Assembly (NCBI RefSeq): GCF_900104555.1
Contig: NZ_FNJU01000010.1
Coordinates: 1 to 43,780 of the forward strand
Direction: 5' to 3'
Source: Litchfieldia salsa
Lineage (GTDB): Bacteria > Bacillota > Bacilli > Bacillales > Bacillaceae_L
Length of the DNA: 43,780 nt
Position numbers and translations under genes: made by a program. Under the pieces are notes generated by a model, which ran no database searches, was not told where the DNA came from, and saw only the letters and a program-made list of their open reading frames with translations. Shown piece by piece: positions 8,544 through 15,914 of this stretch (its first letter is position 1; every line of letters begins with the position of its first letter).

Positions 8544-9305
8544 TTATATCACTTTGTTCCTCACATAGCTTCCTAATAAGTCAACTAGGATGACAATAAT
8601 CATGATCACTAGTACATCAAGGGAAACGGATGAGTATTGGAAGGTTTTGAAATCATTAAACAATCGTTGTCCAATCCCTCCACCCCCAATAAATCCAAGA
8701 ATGAGAGAGGTTCTGATTGCTACTTCAAACCGGTAAAAATAACTAGAAAGGACATTTGGCCAAATTTGTGGCAGGATGCTAAACAACGCACCAAACCAAT
8801 TTTTTGCTCCAACTGCTTTCATCGCCTCTTGAGGACCTGGTTCTGCTGCTTCAATTAGCTCTGAAATCAATTTCCCTAATACACCGACATTATGAAACAT
8901 AATGGCTAGGACAGCCGGGAAAGGGCCAAGTCCGAGAGCAGTTAATAAAATAAGCCCAAACACAATTTCCGGTATTGATCGTACAAAGCTTAGGACCGTT
9001 CTTGAAATATGATATAAAATTCCTGAAGGTGCTGTATTTTTAGCAGCGATAAAACTAATCGGTATTGCTATAAGTAACCCAAAAAAACTACCTAGAAACG
9101 CCATTGCCAACGTTTCTAAACTAACTGCGATTACTCTTGGTAGATTTTCTAGATTCATCGGAAACCAATGTGACAGAAAATCAATCATGTTATGAAAATC
9201 CCTGAATTTTGATAAATCAAATTCTGTCAGCTTCATACTATAGCTAATAAAAACGACTAAAAGAATAATCGTGAAAATTTGACGCTTTTTAAACCACACT
9301 ATCAT
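8544..9305 (-). CDS. phnE: Phosphonate-type ABC transporter permease
   Basis: A 253-residue integral membrane permease with about six hydrophobic segments and a binding-protein-dependent transport fold. The EAA-like coupling loop is EAMKAVGAKNWFGALFSILP, and the C-terminal FIGGGGIGQRLFNDF matches PhnE proteins. It starts 5 bp after phnD, so translational coupling is likely. It would form a homodimeric channel with PhnC at the cytoplasmic face. Confidence 0.88.
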   Translation of the reverse strand: MIVWFKKRQIFTIILLVVFISYSMKLTEFDLSKFRDFHNMIDFLSHWFPMNLENLPRVIAVSLETLAMAFLGSFFGLLIAIPISFIAAKNTAPSGILYHISRTVLSFVRSIPEIVFGLILLTALGLGPFPAVLAIMFHNVGVLGKLISELIEAAEPGPQEAMKAVGAKNWFGALFSILPQIWPNVLSSYFYRFEVAIRTSLILGFIGGGGIGQRLFNDFKTFQYSSVSLDVLVIMIIVILVDLLGSYVRNKVI

Positions 9306-9310
9306 CAGCT

Positions 9311-10225
9311 CTATTCGTTGATAATTCCTTCTTTAATTGCAGCTTGTCGGATACTCTCATAATCCTCATCCTTTGCTTCTGTGAAGCCTGTTGCACCAAA
9401 AGCATCTAATACGACTGGATCTTCAATTGCTAAGAATGCAGCTTGTAGTTTGCCGATTGTTTCTTCATCTGTATCTGCGTGCACTGCCCATGGATATTGG
9501 AACAATGGATCTGACTCCCAAATCGTCTTAATTTGTTCGCCATCGACCTTACCTGCTTCAACCAACTGATTGTAAATCGCACTATCAATAGCTCCAGCAG
9601 TCACTTGCTTGTTTTGAATCGCTAATGCTGTTGCATCATGTGAACCTGTGTAACGTACCGTTTTAAATTGATGCTCATCCTCAGACACAAACACACCACG
9701 ATCTTGAAGTTCAATCCCTGGTATTAATGAACCTGATGTAGAGTTGATATCACCAAACGCAAAGTCAACCTCTTCCTTTTGAGCTAATAAATCCTCTAAT
9801 GAATTCCATGGGTTATCTACATGTGTAATGATATAAGAATGGTAAAATGGTTCTCCATCGATTAATTGAGTAATGATTGCTTTAGCTCCACTGTTGGCAT
9901 GTGCGACAACATATGTTAACGGGCCGAAATAGGCCATATCAATTTTGTCGTAATTCATCGCCTCAACCACACCGTTATAATCTGGATAAATATCTACTTT
10001 GACTGGACGATCCAGTTCTTCTGTTAAAATCGCTTGTAACTTTTCCATTCCTTCTTCCATTGAGCCTTCTGTTTGAGAAGGAATGACCCCAATTGTAAAA
10101 TCTTCAACTTGTTCAGTTTGCTTAGCATCTTCACCAGTCGACTCTGTTCCTTCGCCTGTTGCTCCACATGCAGCTAACACAAAAATAAAACAACTAGTTA
10201 TTAGTAGCATTAAATATTTTTTCAT
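9311..10225 (-). CDS. phnD: Phosphonate/oxyanion-binding lipoprotein of ABC transporter
   Basis: A solute-binding protein of about 304 residues of the PhnD family. Residues 1-20 form a lipoprotein signal with lipobox VLAAC, so it is anchored outside the membrane. The ligand region includes YDKIDMAYFGPLTYVVAH and the anion-binding STSGS (DINSTSGSLIPG). The first possible start is GTG at 10228, but the ATG at 10225 is preferred. The family binds tetrahedral or oxyanion ligands (phosphonates, phosphite, and arsenite in AioX). It lies 45 bp after selD, separated by a terminator-like hairpin. Confidence 0.85.
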   Translation of the reverse strand: MKKYLMLLITSCFIFVLAACGATGEGTESTGEDAKQTEQVEDFTIGVIPSQTEGSMEEGMEKLQAILTEELDRPVKVDIYPDYNGVVEAMNYDKIDMAYFGPLTYVVAHANSGAKAIITQLIDGEPFYHSYIITHVDNPWNSLEDLLAQKEEVDFAFGDINSTSGSLIPGIELQDRGVFVSEDEHQFKTVRYTGSHDATALAIQNKQVTAGAIDSAIYNQLVEAGKVDGEQIKTIWESDPLFQYPWAVHADTDEETIGKLQAAFLAIEDPVVLDAFGATGFTEAKDEDYESIRQAAIKEGIINE

Positions 10226-10246
10226 CACCTTATATCCCCCTATTGT

Positions 10247-10270
10247 AAAAAAGGACTCAAACTCGAGCCC
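10247..10270 (-). terminator. Hairpin with T-run between selD and phnD
   Basis: Minus strand: arms GGGCTC and GAGTCC (one G-T pair) followed by TTTTTT, immediately after the selD stop. It resembles a weak intrinsic terminator, so phnDEC may receive only part of the selD transcript or have its own promoter. Confidence 0.6.
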
Positions 10271-11320
10271 TTAAATGACTTTAATTTTACCTGGTGAATC
10301 TTCAGTTGCAACACCAATAATTGCGGACTGAACATTTCTCTCTAAAAGAGATTTTTGGAGTGCTTCTGCACTTTCTTCTGATACGGAAATCAACAAACCA
10401 CCAGATGTGACGGCATCACAAAGTATAAGTTGGTCAATTTCACTCACACTTGCCGCATAATGAACTCGATCTGCAATCCATTTATGATTCTTTCTGGTTC
10501 CACCAGGGATAATATTCTGTTCAGCTAGCTCTCTTGTTCCAGATAAAACAGGTACATCCTTACTATGAATGGTAATTCCAACATTACTACCTTCAGCCAT
10601 CTCTAACGTGTGACCTAGTAAACCAAAGCCAGTTATATCTGTACAAGCACTAACATCATAAGCTTCCATTGCTTCGGCTGCATCTTTATTTAAAGTTGCC
10701 ATTACGTTCATTACTTCTTCTAAGCTTTCTTTTGATAAAAGATCTCTCTTAATTGCAGTCGTCAAAATGCCTACACCGATTGGTTTAGTTAAAATGAGAC
10801 GGTCACCAGGCTTTACCCCTGCATTTGCTCGAATTCGATCTGGATGGACAATACCTGTAACAGACAAACCAAATTTCGGTTCGTTATCATCAATCGAATG
10901 ACCACCTACTAACACAGCACCAGATTCTCTAACTTTATCTGCTGCTCCACATAAAATATCAGCTAGTATGCTTTTATCTAATGTATTGATTGGAAATCCA
11001 ACAATGTTCATTACGGTAATTGGCTTTCCACCCATTGCGTAAACATCACTTAACGAATTTGCTGCAGCAATTTGGCCAAACATATATGGATCATCAACGA
11101 TTGGTGTAAAGAAATCCAATGTTTGAACTAGTGCAGTTTCTTCATTAATCTTGTAGACTCCAGCATCATCTGATGTATCTAGACCTACTAATAAATTTGG
11201 ATCAGGAACGGATTTTGGTAAATGACGCAGAACCTGCGCCAGGTCCTCAGGACCAATTTTGCATCCTCAACCACCTTTTGACGATAAAGAAGTTAATTTA
11301 ACGATTTCTTCTTTTGACAT
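10271..11320 (-). CDS. selD: Selenide, water dikinase, selenocysteine-containing
   Basis: A 349-residue SelD that makes selenophosphate from selenide and ATP. A simple translation starts only at MDFFTPIVDDPY, but the same frame continues upstream through one TGA (11267-11269) to an ATG at 11320 with GAGGAG. Read with Sec at codon 18, the active-site loop is GG-Sec-GCK, followed by IGPEDLAQVLRHLP and DTSDDAGVY, all typical of SelD. Many SelD proteins have Cys or Sec here. A hairpin after the TGA is a candidate SECIS. The upstream neighbours, a NifS-like desulfurase and a glycosyltransferase, support a selenium role. Sec insertion requires SelA, SelB and tRNA-Sec elsewhere in the genome. Confidence 0.95.
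11230..11246 (-). promoter_or_regulatory. Candidate bacterial SECIS hairpin inside selD
   Basis: Starting 20 nt after the in-frame TGA, the minus strand forms a 7-bp stem, GGACCTG with CAGGTTC (one G-T pair), around a GCG loop. The position fits bacterial SECIS elements, whose apical loop lies roughly 16-37 nt after the UGA. A competing stem, GGTCC-TGA-GGACC, overlaps it. The call is from hand folding. Confidence 0.6.
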
Positions 11321-11386
11321 TATGTTCACTCCTCTAAATATAATAAGTTCATCCATAAGGCTCTATAGATTCACTTTGATTACAAG

Positions 11387-12388
11387 TTAAGCTAAGTTAA
11401 GAACGTTTTTGTAAATCTTGAGAAATGCTTCTACCTCATATTTACCAGAATGGTTTCTAGAAATATACGCTTTAGCACGTTCACCAAGCTTCGCCCTCAA
11501 TTCGTTATTATTCACTAGTCTCTCCGCAAAATCAAGAAATTGACTTTGGTCATTATAAACTAGCCCATTCTCTTCATGCGAAACCAAATTTATATTTCCT
11601 TGATTATTTGATACTAAAACAGGAAGACCATTCTCCATCGCCTCAAGGATCGCGGCAGACTGACCTTCAGAATGAGATGTATTTAATACAGCATCACACT
11701 CTCTATAAATCGATCCCATACTAGAGTGTGGATATTGCCCTAAATAGCTAATCCACTCTTTGTTCTGCTTTACTAATTCATTAACTAAATCCCCCTCATC
11801 TTCTTCAATTATTGGACCAATAATCCAAAGTCGGATATTAGGGATTTTATCGTGTAATTTCTTCAACATGTTAATGGCAAAAGGGATGTTTTTTACCTTG
11901 CGAATTCCAGCTGGAAGTAAAAATAAGAAAGTGTCCTTATCTTTTCTTAGATGAAGGTCCATTACAGGAAAATCGCTAGTACCTTGAGCGATGGTGATGA
12001 TTTTATCTTGAATTCCATTTACTTCATTAACTAAAACCTGCTTTGCTTCATCATCAAAAACATGAATTGCCTTTGCCTCTGTTAAAGATTTTATCATGTC
12101 CGATCGCTTATTTTGATCAAACAAATCATGATTTAAATCTGTTCCTGTAATTGACAAGATATACGGATCAATCTTATGTACAAGCTTCTCCTTGAACTTG
12201 TAGAACTTATACGCGTTGAAACCATGCACAATATCTGCTCTAGGAAGTGAAGTGATTGAAGAGTCTTCAGTCATTGACACAATCTCTGTTTCCACACCCT
12301 TTTTCTGAAGGCTATCTGAGATTCTTTTCACAGTTACTGTATTTCCACGTGGTTGGTGAAAATTTGGGGTGGCTAATACAACTTTCAT
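11387..12388 (-). CDS. GT4-type glycosyltransferase, SenB-like selenosugar synthase candidate
   Basis: About 333 residues with a GT-B fold: an N-terminal Rossmann domain (KVVLATPNF) and a C-terminal donor domain with the E-x7-E motif in SEGQSAAILEAMENGLPVL. The N-terminal PRGNTVTVKRI and the LSITGTDLNHDLF segment resemble what I recall of SenB, a glycosyltransferase relative that joins selenophosphate-derived selenium to UDP-GlcNAc, rather than ordinary wall or lipid glycosyltransferases. It sits directly upstream of selD (66 bp), as senB does with a selD-like gene in selenoneine clusters. Start: ATG 12388 has AAAGGATGG at good spacing; an ATG at 12397 is also open. The glycosyltransferase call is secure; selenium specificity is inference. 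Confidence 0.85.
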   Translation of the reverse strand: MKVVLATPNFHQPRGNTVTVKRISDSLQKKGVETEIVSMTEDSSITSLPRADIVHGFNAYKFYKFKEKLVHKIDPYILSITGTDLNHDLFDQNKRSDMIKSLTEAKAIHVFDDEAKQVLVNEVNGIQDKIITIAQGTSDFPVMDLHLRKDKDTFLFLLPAGIRKVKNIPFAINMLKKLHDKIPNIRLWIIGPIIEEDEGDLVNELVKQNKEWISYLGQYPHSSMGSIYRECDAVLNTSHSEGQSAAILEAMENGLPVLVSNNQGNINLVSHEENGLVYNDQSQFLDFAERLVNNNELRAKLGERAKAYISRNHSGKYEVEAFLKIYKNVLNLA

Positions 12389-12515
12389 TGGTTCCATCCT
12401 TTATTAACTTAATATATAACTAAAGATAATTTCTACCTTATAAGTCTGCATCAATTATCACTAAACTATTTCTATTTGTCACACTTTTTGCTCTAGTAAT
12501 ACGACCGAACTTCAT

Positions 12516-13625
12516 TCATAAGGACTTTTTTAATAACTCAATTGCCATATCAATTTCTTCTTTTGTAGTAAAACGTCCTAAACTAAAACGGATTGTCCCC
12601 TTACCAACGTTTTCGCTAACCTGCATCTCCTTAAGAACAGGAGAAAGTTGCACATTACCAGAATGACAAGCAGCTCCTGTTGATGCTGCGATTTCAGGTA
12701 CAGATGCTAAAAGCTCTTGTCCTATTTTCCCAATAAAGCTTATGTTTAAGGTGTTAGGTAGAATTTCCTCGATCTGTCCATTAAGGACTATTTGGTCACC
12801 AAAATGCTGCTGAAGTTCCTCCCAAAAATAATCTCGAAGTTGAGATACTTCACTAGTAGTGTCCATCGCCAATTCACAGGCCTTACCTAGTGCAACGATT
12901 TGCAAAATGTTTTCAGTTCCCGCTCTTCTTCCGTCTTCATGTCCTGCTCCATGGATAAACGAGTCTACTTTCGTCCCTTTTCTAATATAGAGTGCCCCAA
13001 TTCCCTTTGGTGCATAGAGCTTATGTCCAGCAATTGTTAACAAGTCAACGCCTAATTGGTCGACCTTCGTTGGAATCTTTCCAATAGATTGTGCAGCATC
13101 TGTGTGAAAGGTGATACCTTGATTCCTTGCAATTGTTGATATCTCTTCAATCGGTTGGATTGTCCCTACCTCATTGTTAGCATGCATGACACTAATCAAG
13201 ATTGTTTGATCTGTAATAGCTCTCTCGATGTCTGTTGGATTGACCTTGCCATTACAATCGACATCAATATACGTTATTTCAGCACCTAATCCTTCTAGAA
13301 ATTTACATGGATTCATAATAGCTGGGTGTTCAACTTTTGTTGTGATAATATGGTTTCCTTTGTTTTTCTGTGCGAAGAACACACCCTTCAGAGCTTGATT
13401 GTTCGACTCACTTCCACCACTCGTAAAAATGATTTCTTCTGATTCACACCCTAATAGCCGAGCAACTTGTTTTCGAGCATTTAAAATGGCTTCCTTTGCC
13501 TCTTGACCTGCCCAGTGACTCGAAGATGGGTTTCCATACCCACTTTTTAAATATGGAACCATTGCATCTATAACCGCTTGATCAATCGGTGTGCTTGCAT
13601 TGTAGTCTAAATATATTCGATTCAT
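12516..13625 (-). CDS. NifS/IscS-like cysteine desulfurase
   Basis: A 369-residue class V aminotransferase-fold PLP enzyme. Visible features are YLDYNASTP, FTSGGSESNN, EHPAIM, MHANNEVGTIQPI, HTDAAQ, the PLP Lys in TIAGHKLYAPKGIGALY, and RRAGTENI. The active-site Cys loop is STGAACHSG, shorter than the SSGSAC form of IscS. Such enzymes take sulfur from cysteine, and several also release selenium from selenocysteine. The gene is first on the minus strand before the glycosyltransferase (about 127 bp) and selD, so delivery of selenium to SelD is plausible. AGAGGGG precedes the ATG. Iron-sulfur scaffold genes are not adjacent. Confidence 0.9.
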   Translation of the reverse strand: MNRIYLDYNASTPIDQAVIDAMVPYLKSGYGNPSSSHWAGQEAKEAILNARKQVARLLGCESEEIIFTSGGSESNNQALKGVFFAQKNKGNHIITTKVEHPAIMNPCKFLEGLGAEITYIDVDCNGKVNPTDIERAITDQTILISVMHANNEVGTIQPIEEISTIARNQGITFHTDAAQSIGKIPTKVDQLGVDLLTIAGHKLYAPKGIGALYIRKGTKVDSFIHGAGHEDGRRAGTENILQIVALGKACELAMDTTSEVSQLRDYFWEELQQHFGDQIVLNGQIEEILPNTLNISFIGKIGQELLASVPEIAASTGAACHSGNVQLSPVLKEMQVSENVGKGTIRFSLGRFTTKEEIDMAIELLKKSL

Positions 13626-13766
13626 CCAAGATCCCCTCTAATCTGAGTATTTTTAATTATATTGGATATTTTACTATAATCACTTCTACTTTTCTTAAAT
13701 TAATACTTGGATTTATGATTATTTTTCAATATACCCACTTCCAAAGATTGTAAGCATAAACAAGCC

Positions 13767-14120
13767 ATGATGAGTCAAAATAAGATTGTTAAAATCTATT
13801 TCCCAAAGGAAGTGCCTAAATTGAATTATGTCCAATTAATTACTTCGATTTTAAATAATGTTAACTTCAGCAACTTCGGTCGAAAAAAGAAGAGCAACAG
13901 TGGTGTGATCTGGGCTTCAATCCTGGGTTTAATTATTAGCCTTGTGGCAGTTGGAATGAAAAGAAAGCCAGAAATGATGCAACCCATTCAAGACATGGTC
14001 GGTGACTTGAAAGAAAAAAGATCGAATCAATCAGGAAATGTATTCCAAAGTAGCCCTGCATTCGCAGAGTTTGCTAAAGAAATACAACCTAATCTTGATC
14101 GTGACAAGACTGTCGAATAA
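13767..14120 (+). CDS. Uncharacterised small single-span membrane protein
   Basis: A 117-residue protein I do not recognise. Residues about 45-63 are hydrophobic (VIWASILGLIISLVAVGM), preceded by a basic FGRKKKSN stretch, so the N-terminus is probably cytoplasmic. The C-terminal half is hydrophilic and ends in FAEFAKEIQPNLDRD. No clear ribosome site precedes the tandem ATGs, which lowers confidence in the start. It lies just before the spoVA-type operon but is separated from it by a terminator hairpin; a link to spores is only suggested by position. Confidence 0.6.
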   Translation: MMSQNKIVKIYFPKEVPKLNYVQLITSILNNVNFSNFGRKKKSNSGVIWASILGLIISLVAVGMKRKPEMMQPIQDMVGDLKEKRSNQSGNVFQSSPAFAEFAKEIQPNLDRDKTVE

Positions 14121-14125
14121 TAGAT

Positions 14126-14156
14126 GAAATGTCCTCTGATGGACATTTCTTTCTTT
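14126..14156 (+). terminator. Terminator between small membrane gene and 2Duf-like gene
   Basis: GAAATGTCC and GGACATTTC form a 9-bp stem with a TCTGAT loop, followed by TTTCTTT. It lies 6 bp after the 117-residue gene. Confidence 0.75.
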
Positions 14157-14184
14157 GATTATATAAGAAAAAAGGAGTGAATTT

Positions 14185-15045
14185 ATGCCTGCCTGGTTAG
14201 AGGTAGTGGTTAGGTCACTAATCTTCATTGTTATATTATTTGCTATTACAAAGATAATAGGTAAAAAGTCAGTCTCAGACTTATCATTTTTTGAATTCAT
14301 ATTCGGAATTTCTATTGGGACGATGACAGCGATTGTCGTACTAGGACTTGAAGAAACGCTATTTCATGGAATTATAGGAATATTACTTTTTGGAATTACT
14401 TTAGCATTCCTTACTTTTCTTTCACTAAAAAGTAAAAGAGTTAGAGATGTCGTTGAAGGAAAAGCTACCGTTTTTATTAAGAATGGAAAAATCATGGAAG
14501 ATAACTTAAAAAAGGAAAAGTATACTTCAGACCAATTATTGGCACAACTAAGAAACAAAAATGTCTTCCAAGTTGCCGATGTTGAATTTGCTTTATTAGA
14601 ACCGACCGGTGATTTAAGCATTTTACTAAAAAAGGAAAATCAGCCCTTAACACCTAAGGATTTGGATCTTGTTTTACCACAAACGAAAGAACCTCAAACA
14701 GTCATTATGGACGGCGTTATGTTAAATGAGCCTTTATCTACCATTGGATTAAGTCGCGGCTGGTTGAAGGAAGAGCTTGATAAACAAGGGGTTGCGATAG
14801 AAAATGTCTTTCTTGCTCAAGTAGACTCTGATGGTCAATTAACGTTAGATTTATTTGATGATAAGATTGAAATCCCTGCTCCACAAGAAAAACCATTATT
14901 ACTCGCAACCATGAAAAAATGTCAAGCTGATTTAGAGATTTTTGCTTTAGGTACAACCAATCAACAGGCAAAGGCTATGTATGTAAGAAATAGTGAAAAG
15001 TTACAACAGGCGATTGATAAAATGACACCTGTTCTCAAAAATTAA
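14185..15045 (+). CDS. DUF421 (YetF-like) membrane protein fused to DUF1657, 2Duf-like
   Basis: A 286-residue protein. Residues 1-85 have about three membrane helices and, with the following soluble part (about 90-200, including NGKIMEDNLKKEKYTSDQLLAQLR and VFQVADVEFALLEPTGDLSIL), match DUF421/YetF proteins. Residues about 235-286 (LLATMKKCQADLEIFALGTTNQQAKAMY and on) are a DUF1657 domain. This fusion matches the 2Duf protein of the Bacillus spoVA2mob operon, reported to lower spore inner-membrane permeability and raise wet-heat resistance. AAAAGGAG precedes the ATG. It heads DUF1657-spoVAC-spoVAD-DUF1657. Forespore expression is expected, but I could not identify a convincing sigma-G promoter. 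Confidence 0.85.
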   Translation: MPAWLEVVVRSLIFIVILFAITKIIGKKSVSDLSFFEFIFGISIGTMTAIVVLGLEETLFHGIIGILLFGITLAFLTFLSLKSKRVRDVVEGKATVFIKNGKIMEDNLKKEKYTSDQLLAQLRNKNVFQVADVEFALLEPTGDLSILLKKENQPLTPKDLDLVLPQTKEPQTVIMDGVMLNEPLSTIGLSRGWLKEELDKQGVAIENVFLAQVDSDGQLTLDLFDDKIEIPAPQEKPLLLATMKKCQADLEIFALGTTNQQAKAMYVRNSEKLQQAIDKMTPVLKN

Positions 15046-15138
15046 ACAGATGTTAATGATTACCAATTTTTACATTGTTTTAAATTGAACGAATTGGTGA
15101 TATTAAAATTTGATTCACACTATGAGGAGGAAACAAAA

Positions 15139-15345
15139 ATGACAGTTATAGCCCAAGTACAACAAACTTTAGCAGGATTAAAAAGTGCACAAGCAAGCTT
15201 TGAGACATTTGCTCTTCAAACTCAAAACCAGGAAGCGAAGCAAATGTATCAGCAAGCTGCACAACAAACTCAATCACTAGTTGATATGGTGAATAATCGT
15301 GTTCAAGATATGCAAAATGAAGAACCTCAATACAATCAATCATAA
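15139..15345 (+). CDS. DUF1657 small protein, copy 1
   Basis: A 68-residue soluble helical protein with the DUF1657 pattern V.QTLAGLKSAQASFETFAL...AKQMYQQAAQQ and a C-terminal EEPQY. The frame is open further upstream, but GAGGAGG just before the ATG at 15139 fixes the start, giving the same 68-residue length as its paralogue at 16945. Proteins of this family accompany SpoVA genes in heat-resistance operons; their function is unknown. Confidence 0.85.
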   Translation: MTVIAQVQQTLAGLKSAQASFETFALQTQNQEAKQMYQQAAQQTQSLVDMVNNRVQDMQNEEPQYNQS

Positions 15346-15373
15346 AATAACTATCCTGTTATAAGTACTAAAC

Positions 15374-15402
15374 GAAAAGGTTGGATGTATGCCAACCTTT
15401 TC
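15374..15402 (+). terminator. Hairpin between DUF1657 and spoVAC
   Basis: An 11-bp stem (GAAAAGGTTGG / CCAACCTTTTC) with an ATGTATG loop. The tail is AT-rich but not a clean T-run, so it may be an attenuator or an RNA-processing or stability element inside the operon. Confidence 0.6.
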
Positions 15403-15434
15403 TATAATTTATAAAAAGTGAGCTGAGAGATTTT

Positions 15435-15914
15435 ATGGCAAATAAAAAGCGCAAAAACTTAACTCCGACAAAACAAGAGTATTACCAATTTGAAAAAGAA
15501 CGTGAAACAAAACGCCCTGTTTTTGCAAACTGTATTAAAGCATTCATAATTGGTGGAATCATATGTAGCATCGGGCAAGCCATTCAACTATTTTATATTT
15601 ATAATTTCAACTTTACACAACAAACAGCAGGTAACCCAACAGTTGCTACAATTATATTCATAACAATGCTCTTAACGGGATTTGGTGTGTATGACCGCAT
15701 TGCGCAGTTTGCTGGTGCTGGTAGTGCAGTTCCCGTTTCAGGCTTTGGAAATGCGGTTATTTCTGCATGCATTGAACACCGAACTGAAGGTTTTGTCCTT
15801 GGTGTTGGTGGGAATATGTTTAAATTAGCAGGTTCAGTTGTTCTATTCGGAACTTTTTCCGCATTTGTTGTGGCCCTCATTAAGACGATACTAGTTCAAT
15901 GGGGTGGTATTTAA
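15435..15914 (+). CDS. spoVAC: Stage V sporulation protein AC
   Basis: A 159-residue integral membrane protein with a basic, soluble N-terminus (about 1-30) and four hydrophobic segments. FVSGFGNAVISAC-type family sequence is visible as VSGFGNAVISACIEHRTEGF, with VGGNMFKLAGSV later. SpoVAC is part of the inner-membrane channel that moves Ca-dipicolinic acid into the forespore and out at germination, and it acts as a mechanosensitive channel. Its stop abuts the spoVAD start directly. Confidence 0.93.
   Translation: MANKKRKNLTPTKQEYYQFEKERETKRPVFANCIKAFIIGGIICSIGQAIQLFYIYNFNFTQQTAGNPTVATIIFITMLLTGFGVYDRIAQFAGAGSAVPVSGFGNAVISACIEHRTEGFVLGVGGNMFKLAGSVVLFGTFSAFVVALIKTILVQWGGI

Noticed and set aside
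7074-9305. Phosphonate degradation locus
   Set aside because: Only the import genes are present; no C-P lyase, phosphonatase or related genes lie in the window, so a catabolic locus is not supported.
13626-13766. Sigma-G promoter for the spore operon
   Set aside because: Some CATACTA-like strings exist upstream of the spore genes, but none has a -35 at 17-18 bp, so I do not claim one.
14031-14300. Minus-strand ORF across the 117-residue gene and the 2Duf-like gene
   Set aside because: Antisense to two better-supported genes, including one with a clear domain match and ribosome site.
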